A stretch of DNA of 64,000 nt from Acanthaster planci (taxonomy: Eukaryota; Echinodermata; Asteroidea; Valvatida; Acanthasteridae). Of the stretch, positions 58,001 to 64,000 are shown one piece after another. Made by a program: the position numbers and the translations under genes. The DNA is taken from the NCBI RefSeq assembly GCF_001949145.1, contig NW_019091546.1:167708-231707 (forward strand). The letters are read 5' to 3'. The notes beneath the pieces were generated by a model. The model was not told where the DNA came from, searched no databases, and was given only the letters and a program-made list of their open reading frames with translations. Positions within the stretch are counted from its first letter, which is position 1; each line of letters begins with the position of its first letter.

Positions 58001-61000
58001 CAGTCTATTCACCATGCAGCTGCTGGTTCAATGGGGCCTGCTGCTGGACAAAGCCCTCCATTCAGGGCATACCACAGCCCAGCAGTCACGGTCAAAATCC
58101 CGCTGTGAAGGGGTGTAACAGGGTGGTATCTGTTTTGGTGTATTTGTTTATCCAGCCGTATGGCCCTCGACCTGGAAGAGCGAGCAGTTCCCAGCCTCCG
58201 TCTGCTTCTCCAGCACCTTTGTGTCAAGGTGCCCGACAAGGCCGAGTACCGGGCAAAGATGGCTCACACCGTGGTCGTAGCCTTGATGTTCATGCCCGTG
58301 GAGCACAGGGCAAGGTTTATTGAATGGCTGTACAAGTACTCCAGGAATGTGAAGGTAGGTTTGAGATCCCGAATTGGGCTGTGTCTGAATGTAATGGCTG
58401 CAGTTGGAAATGACATTTGCCTATGGCTGCCACCTATGAAAGCCACCTGTAAAGGCCACCTATGGCTGCAACCTGTGGAGGTCACCTGTGGCTGCTCCTA
58501 TGAAAGCCACCTGTGATTGCCTCATATGAAAGCCATCTATGGCTGCCCTCTGATCGGTGGCCCCCTGTGGGTAGAAACTTCAGCCGCCACTCATAGGTAT
58601 GTGTTGTCAGTACCTATCAGACGTGGTATTTATCCATCAAATTTGAAAGCTCTGGTACCTTTTATCAAACTTGTTCACTCAGTGCTTTTGACAGCAGTAT
58701 TTACGTCTGTCGGATACTTTGACATCAAACCTGTAATTCCTCAACATAACTTCATGTTTGCCTGCACCACCTACACATGTTTGAAGACTTTGACATCTCC
58801 CCTTCAATGTAGATCGGTCATCGTGTCTTTGCCCTGGAGGTGGTTTCTGTGCTGCTAGAGCAGCTGACGAATGCTAAGGCCCACGAGGCACCTGCAGGTG
58901 CAATGGCACCTGCAGGTGCAATGACACCTGCAGGCGTAACAACACCTACAGGTGTGCCCGCACCTGAATCTACACCTGCACCTGAAGGTGCGCCTGCAGT
59001 TTCACCCGCTGTACCTTCAGGCAATAGCAGCCAGCAGTACTTATCGCCCACCTTCTTGACACAGCTGCTGCTTTCACGCTGCTCAGACAGGGCTCCTACG
59101 TGAGTTGGGTTTCCAATTTTAACCCAGTTGCGTTGTATCTTAAACTACTTGAAATTTCATTTGTACCTTCTGTAGCAACCCAGCTCCCCCAGCAATTAAG
59201 GAACAAACACAATATAATACAGTGCAATGCCACTATAATGGTCACAACAGTGCCCACACAAAATGTTCGGTATAGCAGTTGTTTGGTCAAGTGATTTTTA
59301 GTCACCGCCATGAAAAAAAAACGTGTGGGGTCGCTGTTGTAAGTTCTGTGAATGGTGTAGTGTAGTATAAAATTTTAACCTTCGTAAATGCAGCCCCACT
59401 AGCGTATTGAGCACACGGCACAGAGAAAACACATATGCGCGCGGGTGCATGTACGAAGCCCATGACGGAAGTTCAGATTTCATGTGACACGGCCACGAGG
59501 AACGTTTGGTGCCGATGTACATGTACGGTGTGCAGTGTGTGGCCGCCGACACGTGGTGCACAATGCATGTACATGTTCTATGTAGGGTACCTATAGTATG
59601 TACATGCACATGGAAAATGCAGGACTATAAACTGCTTTTTCGTCTAGATTTTCCTTACATGCAATCTGCATTATGTAAGATAATTCTGAACCATACTATC
59701 ATAATTATATTGTGCGTATCGGGGATGAAAAAAGGGTATCGGCCCGTTGTTTGCGTATCGGGCAGAAATAATTGCGTATCGGGCCCGATACGCATGTTTG
59801 TATGTTGGGAGAACTCTGATAGTAGATGGGCCGGGAACCATTCCACCGCATAGGTGTGCAAGTTTATGAGCAGGGCATGCTGAGTATGCGAAATGAAGTT
59901 ATACAGGAAGTTGTGGTCTTCGCGTGTGCTCCGAACACGTGTAGGAACCTGGTTGGAAAACTTCTCACCAGCCAGTCTTTGTTTTGCCGGTGAGAGTGGA
60001 CTTCAACTCAGGGTGGATACCCAATAGTTATACCCAACAGTTAGCACAGCAGCTTTCAGGTCAGAAGCATTTGGCTGGTCCCTATCATCTCTGTGACAAA
60101 TAAGGGAATAAATATGTGCTTGGACGGTCTTAACCCCTTCACGCCGGGATTCTGTTGACCATGACTGCTGAGCTGTGGTATGTCCTGAACGGAGGGCTTT
60201 GTCCATCAGCAGGCCCCATTGAACCAGCAGCTGCATGGTGAATAGACTGTATGTGTGGTATGCAGTAATCCTCACACAAAGCGGCGGCTCTCACTGTCTC
60301 CCGGAGGGAAAGGTTAAACGTGCATTTAAGACCGGCTCGGGAGTGAGTGGCAGGTAAGGGCATTTCTAGCATTTAGTCTCCTGAGCAAGGTCTTAAACGT
60401 TAGTTTATGACTGACCAAGCACATATTTACATATGTTCCTGTTAACAAATAGCTTTTTATTCAGAGAGTCAAAAGAAGTTAACATATGATGGATTTCTGA
60501 TGATTTTGTTCAAAAATTTTACTTTCATTTTCCCGAACACCCCTGTCCATGGTATATTCCTTTTGAAAGCTATCCAACAGAATCCCCTTTAATGAACTTG
60601 GCACGCGTGTGGCGCATCGCGTGCACACAGACTCCTGACCAGTCCGACCCGATTCAACTGTCTCATATCCATATGCCAGCATGTGATATACGTAGCTGGC
60701 ATTATCAAATGTTAATACACAGTCATGTGACGCATTTTGACCAACAGGAATAGAAAAACTGTTTCAGGTAATTATGAATGTTGCCTTGAATGGAGCAACC
60801 TCACTGGCAAAACTAAACTTTCAATAAATCATGTTTTGTGTTGGTCGCTTTTCGAGTCAGAGATTAAAATTTTACATAACCAACGTCAAGAGTCGGTAAA
60901 GTAAAATGTTAGACATTGCAGTGTCCAGTCCTCGATTTGAGTGTAACTGAGAATTATTCTGGAATTTCTCCATGGATGAAATCTAAAAAAAACTTAAGAA

Positions 61001-63238
61001 GAAGAACTGGGAAAAACAGTGTCAGCAGTTTGTGTGGGATTGCCATTTTGAATGCTGGGTGTAAAAAGACAAGCAGATACATGAATCCCAGATGAAATCT
61101 TGTAAGCGCTTTAATAAGGTTGAGCATTCTCGCACTTTCACCCCTGTCACATTGCAGAGAAGTTAGGCATCCGGGTTACTTGGCTATGTCTTGAAATTAC
61201 ACGTGGTCTCTATGGGAACGGGCTTCGGCCACTACCATTGACTAGTCTGTAATTTTAGGCAACAGTCAAGTAATTTGGACACGGTCTCAGTCTAAATTCT
61301 ATTACTGCATGTCGATTGCAGGGTGCGTGCCAAGGCACTGACATGCTTTGCCGAGTTCACCACCTCAACGAACCCAACTATTCAGCAGGCCCTGACTGAG
61401 CTTTTCTACACCTCCGCGGGCCCCACCACCCCAGCTGCGCTTCTGCAGTCGGTAGGATATTGGAACATGAGAACCTTTGAGAAATATTCAGCTGAACTTC
61501 AGAAACATTCATTTTCTCTTTAAACCATCAATCCCTCTCTCAGAAATGTTGTCAGTCAGTAAATTCTGGGTTCACAGTTTTAACAGAAGTACCTATGCAC
61601 TGAACCGTGTCTTCCCTAGATGACTTCACTGCAACAGCGCCCTCAGTTGTCTGGGCATATATTTAGACTATTTTGATTGTTTAAAAGTGTGCACTTTTCA
61701 GTGCATTTTATAACCAAATAGGAGCGCATAAGAGTTTTCGTGCATTGAAGAAAAGTACAAAGATGTAGAAAAATTGTGTTGAAGAAAAATTCATTGCAGC
61801 TACACTTTAAAGATGTGCTATGGTGCACTCTAATTGTCAGCCATCTCATGCGAACAACTTCAGTGTAGATTCTCCACCAAAGAAAATTCTGTTCTCATTT
61901 GAAAGGGTACTGGAACTCTGGGGTCTGGTCCCCGGGGCAACCGTCGCGATTCTGACCAGACGAATGAGGGGGAGAAACAGGCCCAGGATGGGGCCACGCC
62001 CGGCAACCTCATGGGCGGGTCTCCAGCACTGCTATTGGAGATTTCTAGTGGAAGTCCTTGTGAGTAAATTACATGTCTGTGCCAGGCTGTCATTTCTCAT
62101 GGTATTTGAGGTTGAATTCGTAGATAGCACATTACATGTATGTCCGGTATTTGTGTCAGCTGGGTTGTCCGGTGCTATTGCTTGGCAAAGGATTGGAATG
62201 CTCCAGATCATGCACAATATCTCTTGTAGAAGGTTTGTGGAACATGCATGAGGGACAAATGCAAATTAAACATCAAGGTAACTCGAAGTTGAAGCACAGG
62301 CTGCCGGTTGCTTTTAAAAGTGTAGTGCACACAACGGGCAATTTTCAAGATTTTCAGTTTTCAAAATTCTTCAAAAATTCATCATTTCATTCAATTAATG
62401 GATGTTTACACCCACTCTTTGGTGGTTACTCTAAGCTGACAGGTAACGTTCATTGACTCCTGAATATTTCAGCCAGGCCTGCCGCCCTGTAAAGAGAGCC
62501 CAGAATTGTGAGGTGTTGCATAATTTCCTTTGTCCCCAGTGAATGTGAGTGGCATCTTTTCAAACGCAGCTGGATTAGCATGCAGTGGGGCTGTGTTGCT
62601 CATCAATGGGGCCCTGGAGCACTTTTGTCTGCGGTGCTAGTCCGCGGGCGCACTATGCCCAAAACAGTGGTATACTGTTTAAAAACAGTCATTGATTACT
62701 TTCGAAAAATGTAAGCCGAAAAATGATGGCAATTCCCAGCAGCAGGTCTTTTGTTCCGAGTATGATCTTTTGTTACACGGACCTGCCGGCACCCCGGCTC
62801 TGCGTATAAACCCATGGTGCTCAAAACGGGGTTCCCCGGCAGTAAGAAGTTAACATTCGTGGTAAAACGTCAAGTTGTCCCTTGTTAAGTTTGTAGTTTT
62901 CCCAGTAAAGAGGTGATTTTCAGGTACCAATGAAATTGCCAATTACAAGCAAGCGCCAGCTAGCAGAGACATTGGATCTTTTGGTACGTGTGAGCTTGAA
63001 GTCCTGTAAAAATTGCCCCCAGAACATGTTTAATAGCCGCAAATGAAGTTCAAAATGAAGTTTGAATCATCTTTATGCTTGCATTCACCCCAGGAAAGTA
63101 GAGGAACATTTTTGCTTTTGTTCATGAGCTTTTTGTATACTTCTTTGCACAGCTGAGAATGTGGGTCAGAACATTATCGCCATGCTTCAGAAACGAGCCT
63201 GTGATGAAAAAGTGGGCGTCCGGAAAGCTGCTCTCCAG
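49004..63238 (+). CDS. ncapd3: Condensin II HEAT-repeat subunit D3 (NCAPD3), 5' 13 exons, runs off the right edge
   Basis: GT-AG exons with matching phases: 49004-49067, 50543-50707, 52794-52955, 53563-53640, 54315-54541, 55195-55328, 56707-56806, 56931-57049, 58156-58354, 58813-59099, 61322-61451, 61906-62059 and 63153-63238. They total 1905 nt, or 635 codons. Diagnostic blocks are QWVDAVWEQDFTE (human D3 has EWVDTVWELDFTE), LLLQHLCVKVPDKAEYRAKM, FIEWLYKYSRNVK, APTVRAKALTCFAEF and ACDEKVGVRKAALQ. The protein is one of the two HEAT subunits of condensin II, which acts in the nucleus on chromosome axis formation. A basic plus acidic linker (GKRKRNAS, DSDDDDEDND) is in exon 5. Exon 10 carries an unusual Pro/Ala/Gly insertion. 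Human D3 is about 1500 residues, so more than half of the gene is to the right of the window. The gap at 55669-55910 is intronic. Confidence 0.95.
49068..50542 (+). other. NCAPD3 intron 1
   Basis: 1.5 kb, AT-rich. I see no exon, TIR pair or array in it. A short duplicated phrase CCCAAACTAGAATTACTAGA occurs twice (about 50351 and 50453) near the 3' end. Confidence 0.7.
51201..51675. repeat. hAT-like MITE, TAGGGCTG family, copy 2, with target duplication
   Basis: 475 bp in NCAPD3 intron 2. Left TAGGGCTGTGCCGAATAACC; right inverse TAGGGCTGAGTCAATTCAAA. Flanked by TTGGTACC (51193-51200) and TTGGGACC (51676-51683), an 8-bp target duplication with one mismatch, as expected for hAT. The interior has paired ATATTCGAATATT words and no transposase. 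Confidence 0.85.
51968..52728. repeat. hAT-like MITE, CAGGGTTCCCACA family, copy 2 (inverse), interrupted
   Basis: In NCAPD3 intron 2. Left CAGGTTTTCCACAGTCGTGG then AAAATCCTTGG and right TTGTGTGGGAATCCTG correspond, inverted, to the element at 19130-19453. It is about 430 bp longer than copy 1, mostly because a 390-bp element (52291-52680) is inserted in it. Confidence 0.7.
52291..52680. repeat. Nested 390-bp MITE with 10-bp direct flanks
   Basis: The termini GGGATTGTATACTTTGGGAC and (inverse) GGGATTGTACATTTGGGGAC are inverted repeats. The flanks CCTGGAAAAG (52281-52290) and CCTGGAAACG (52681-52690) are a near-perfect direct repeat, read as a target duplication within the older hAT-like copy. 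Confidence 0.7.
54315..54541 (+). CDS. ncapd3: NCAPD3 exon 5, basic/acidic linker
   Basis: Encodes NGKRKRNASGAWSSQASQGR then RPTKTRRVDERNEDG and DSDDDDEDNDEITILTPQEI, ending GRIKLAVLGALR. It aligns with the human D3 segment NRKRKKEQPKSSQ...RRE..EMDE. The basic cluster may serve nuclear import; the acidic run is likely disordered. Acceptor CCACCCAG and donor GTGAGT. Confidence 0.92.
55489..55668. repeat. TTAA-flanked MITE, long family, copy 3 (inverse, cut by gap)
   Basis: In NCAPD3 intron 6. Begins TTAACCACTACCAGCCGGGG and contains GGCCCTGTAACAAAAGACCG and GGCTGCTGGGCATTACCG, the inverse complement of the right half of 22050-22635. It runs into the assembly gap, and its other end is not recognisable after it. 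Confidence 0.65.
55669..55910. other. Assembly gap (242 N)
   Basis: Run of N in NCAPD3 intron 6, inside or next to a TTAA-flanked MITE copy. The repeat probably caused the gap. Confidence 0.99.
57070..57730. repeat. Four-arm alternating inverted repeat in NCAPD3 intron 8
   Basis: Related arms alternate in orientation: about 57080-57190 (inverse), 57424-57520 (forward), 57535-57620 (inverse) and 57612-57730 (forward). Shared words include AATGACCAACACAAAG (57122-57137 inverse, 57663-57678), GTGTATAGGGAATGGATATG against its inverse near 57575-57595, and TCCGTCCCATATCTTGC. The pattern can fold into two or more long hairpins. Non-coding; origin unclear. Confidence 0.6.
57281..57312 (-). ncRNA. 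Hammerhead-like core motif (imperfect)
   Basis: Minus strand reads CTGAAGA, then a perfect 7-bp stem CGAACAG/CTGTTCG with a 6-nt loop, then AAACGTC. CTGANGA, a stem, GAAA and GTC is the order of a hammerhead ribozyme core. Here the G of GAAA would be used by the stem and stem III is missing, so activity is doubtful. Similar motifs occur in Penelope-like and other repeats. Confidence 0.2.
57825..57883. repeat. 59-bp TTAA-bounded palindrome
   Basis: TTAACCCTAACCCTCCTCA is followed after a short loop by the imperfect inverse GGACTGAGGAGTGTTCGGGT ending TTAA. It may be the extreme remnant of a TTAA-type MITE (only the TIRs left), or a chance telomere-like CCCTAACCCT word. Confidence 0.55.
57932..58118. 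repeat. TTAA-flanked MITE, short family, copy A
   Basis: In NCAPD3 intron 8, ending only 37 nt before exon 9. Left TTAACCCCTTCGATACGGAG; right GAAGGGGTGTAA (inverse of the left tip). The interior CATACCACACATACAGTCTA then TTCACCATGCAGCTGCTGG is nearly identical, in inverse orientation, to copy B at 60130-60317. Confidence 0.85.
58156..58354 (+). CDS. ncapd3: NCAPD3 exon 9
   Basis: Encodes (R)RMALDLEERAVPSLRLLLQ then HLCVKVPDKAEYRAKMAH and FIEWLYKYSRNVK. The match to human D3 RILLQHICAKVVDKSEYRT and FIAWLYKYSRSSK is one of the strongest in the gene and lies in the HEAT array. The first base completes an Arg codon from exon 8; phase 0 at the 3' end, donor GTAGGT. Confidence 0.95.
58395..58555. 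repeat. Intronic minisatellite, GCCACCTRTG/GGCTGC units
   Basis: About eight irregular 15-24-bp units built from ATGGCTGC, GCCACCTATG and AAAGCCACCTGT in NCAPD3 intron 9, starting about 40 nt after exon 9. Its CACCTG/CACCTA core resembles the CACCTG core of the coding minisatellite in exon 10. Confidence 0.7.
58813..59099 (+). CDS. ncapd3: NCAPD3 exon 10 with Pro/Ala/Gly insertion
   Basis: Begins IGHRVFALEVVSVLLEQL, matching human IPHRVFTLDVVLALLE, and ends LTQLLLSRCSDRAPT, matching MFDRCLDKAPT. Between them, about 45 residues (58888-59022) are a low-complexity run: APAGAM twice, TPAGV, TTPTGV, PAPEST, PAPEG, APAV, SPAV. Human D3 has a charged linker here. At DNA level the run is built on the palindrome CACCTGCAGGTG. 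The frame stays open and both splice sites fit (TTCAATGTAG, GTGAGT), so it is very likely translated. Confidence 0.92.
59713..59795. repeat. GCGTATCGGG repeats ending in a 22-bp palindrome
   Basis: GCGTATCGGG at 59714, GGTATCGGCCCG at about 59734, GCGTATCGGG at 59753, then GCGTATCGGGCCCGATACGC (59774-59793), a perfect palindrome extended by one T-A pair. It lies in NCAPD3 intron 10. The period is about 20 bp. Confidence 0.7.
60130..60317. repeat. TTAA-flanked MITE, short family, copy B (inverse of copy A)
   Basis: 188 bp in NCAPD3 intron 10 with intact TTAA on both sides: TTAACCCCTTCACGCCGGGA on the left and CTCCCGGAGGGAAAGGTTAA on the right. Over about 150 bp the interior is the inverse complement of copy A with only about ten differences by eye, so both insertions are young or recently active. 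TTAA duplication indicates piggyBac-type mobilisation. Confidence 0.88.
60318..61321 (+). other. NCAPD3 intron 10, 3' part
   Basis: About 1 kb of AT-rich intron with no exon or clear repeat pair. A GTAATTTGGACACGGT phrase near 61271 recalls GTAATTAGGACACGGT near 55475, a possible trace of one more dispersed repeat. Confidence 0.55.
61322..62059 (+). CDS. ncapd3: NCAPD3 exons 11 and 12
   Basis: Exon 11 (61322-61451) reads VRAKALTCFAEFTTSTNPTI then QQALTELFY, the HEAT helix equivalent to human VRSKALSSFAHC. Exon 12 (61906-62059) reads GTGTLGSGPRGNRRDSDQTN then EGEKQAQDG and LLLEISSGSP, a Gly/Ser-rich linker of low conservation, as in the human protein at this place. An in-frame TGA just before 61906 fixes the exon 12 acceptor (TTTGAAAG). 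Confidence 0.85.
62289..62853. repeat. TTAA-flanked MITE, long family, copy 2
   Basis: In NCAPD3 intron 12, same orientation as 22050-22635. Shares AGCCAGGCCTGCCGCC, GGAGCACTTTTGTC, GGCAATTCCCAGCAGC and TCTTTTGTTACA. The right end is CCCCGGCAGTAAGAAGTTAA; the left end is decayed (TTGAAGCACAGGCTGCCGG). Identity to copy 1 is roughly 65-70% by eye, so it is older than the short family. Confidence 0.7.
63153..63238 (+). CDS. ncapd3: NCAPD3 exon 13 (last exon in window)
   Basis: Encodes (S)ENVGQNIIAMLQKRACDEK then VGVRKAALQ, matching human [20 protein letters not shown]. Ends in phase 0 with donor GTAAGA. The rest of the gene lies beyond 64000. Confidence 0.94.
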
Positions 63239-64000
63239 GTAAGAGATGGCCTCACAATGGGGACATCTGGAAAATCCCACGGCGTGACCTATCCTGGATG
63301 GGTTTGCAGAAACCTGACCTTTCCGTAGGGAAATGGTTGCTCAGGCCGAGTTCATCAGCAACCATTGCCCAGCCGCTGGCCTGTATTGATAAGAAAAATC
63401 GTGCACCGAACATCACGAGTAACGGGACGGGTTACCTAGTCACTGGTAGCTGTTGATTCGTCGCTGAGCAATTCAGTGGTGTGAGAATTTAGCTTTTCAG
63501 CTGATGTCAGCATTTTTGTTTAGATGTTGACCCTGATTTTCAGCTTGTTTGTACACCTTGTCTGCACAAAGGTTTGGGAACTTTTTACACTTCGGCTTTT
63601 TGCTAGCTGTTTTTAGCTTTAATTTTATTATTGAATGGCCACTCACATCCCTGGCAATTTTTGCTTAACAGGCAATGTCACAGTGTGGCACTCACATCGA
63701 CGTTCCTCCACCTGGAACACGGTGTTACCCTTTGGTGTTCCAGCAGGGCATGCCGAAAGTAATATCACGTCAGAGGTCATTTGGAATGAGATTCCCCTAT
63801 GAGCTCTAGGATGGAAACAGAAATTTATTTATTATTTTTTTTCATCTATTTCGGTTTTAAAATCTCCAATACAAAAATCAGAAAATTTGTAATGATTTGA
63901 TGACATTATGTATTATTTAAATGTATTGAGGTGGGTTCCTCCGTCAGAAGACAAAAGCACAAGAGGAACGATCACATGAATTTGCGTGCTTTATCACTGG
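63239..64000 (+). other. NCAPD3 intron 13, 5' part
   Basis: Intronic, with no further exon before the window edge. It contains the hAT-like MITE copy at 63474-63653. Confidence 0.7.
63474..63653. repeat. hAT-like MITE, CAGGGGTGTGAGTGG family, copy 2
   Basis: Left CAGTGGTGTGAGAATTTAGC; right inverse CAGGGATGTGAGTGGCCATT. The interior (TTTAGATGTTGACCCTGATT, TTGTACACCTTGTCTG, GGGAACTTTTTACA) matches 23874-24034. GCAATT occurs on both sides, but not at a clean 8-bp offset. Confidence 0.7.

Noticed and set aside
58818-59051. Minus-strand frame rich in Pro-Ala-Gly-Val
   Set aside because: Caused by the palindromic CACCTGCAGGTG repeat of NCAPD3 exon 10. The plus strand has the conserved flanks and splice sites.
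1-64000. tRNA, rRNA or CRISPR features
   Set aside because: Visual search for tRNA box B words, rRNA cores and regularly spaced identical repeats found none I could support; the short arrays are minisatellites.

Overview
The window is eukaryotic genomic DNA. It has intron-rich genes with GT-AG junctions, long AT-rich non-coding stretches, many small TIR-type repeats and two assembly gaps (runs of N). The gene content, the Onecut homeodomain, the compact exons and the abundance of ACATGTAC words suggest an invertebrate deuterostome. An echinoderm is my best guess; a hemichordate or cephalochordate is possible. The species cannot be fixed from the sequence alone.

Three real protein-coding genes are present. 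(1) The last coding exon of a Onecut/HNF6 transcription factor lies at 4910-5244 (+). Its intron fills 1-4909 and a probable multi-kb 3' UTR follows. (2) A complete BICRA/BICRAL (GLTSCR1 family) gene lies on the minus strand, 39005 down to 20416. I joined it from 13 coding exons whose phases all agree, giving 2194 codons plus stop. BICRA proteins define the non-canonical BAF (GBAF) chromatin remodeller. (3) The 5' part of NCAPD3 (condensin II HEAT subunit CAP-D3) lies on the plus strand from 49004. Thirteen phase-consistent exons (635 codons) are present, and the gene runs off the right edge.

BICRA and NCAPD3 are head-to-head. A likely untranslated first exon of BICRA (donor at 48274/48275) and the NCAPD3 ATG (49004) flank a region with five CCAAT/ATTGG boxes in 92 bp. 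An E2F-like site next to a CHR-like element sits just before the NCAPD3 ATG. Onecut and BICRA are tail-to-tail, separated by about 10-15 kb that holds no gene I can support.

The accessory content is mostly DNA-transposon derived. There is one decayed Tc1-like element (41623-43332, transposase frameshifted, second catalytic Asp changed to Asn). There are also hAT-like MITEs with TSDs, two families of TTAA-flanked (piggyBac-type) MITEs, a 781-bp TIR element, a nested MITE, foldback elements with internal iterons, and several minisatellites. Some repeats touch the genes. A 31-bp array copies the splice acceptor of BICRA exon 2. A roughly 250-bp inverted repeat starts 11 nt after the BICRA stop codon. 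A Pro-Ala-Gly minisatellite is translated inside NCAPD3. A nearly identical MITE pair in opposite orientation flanks NCAPD3 exons 9-10.
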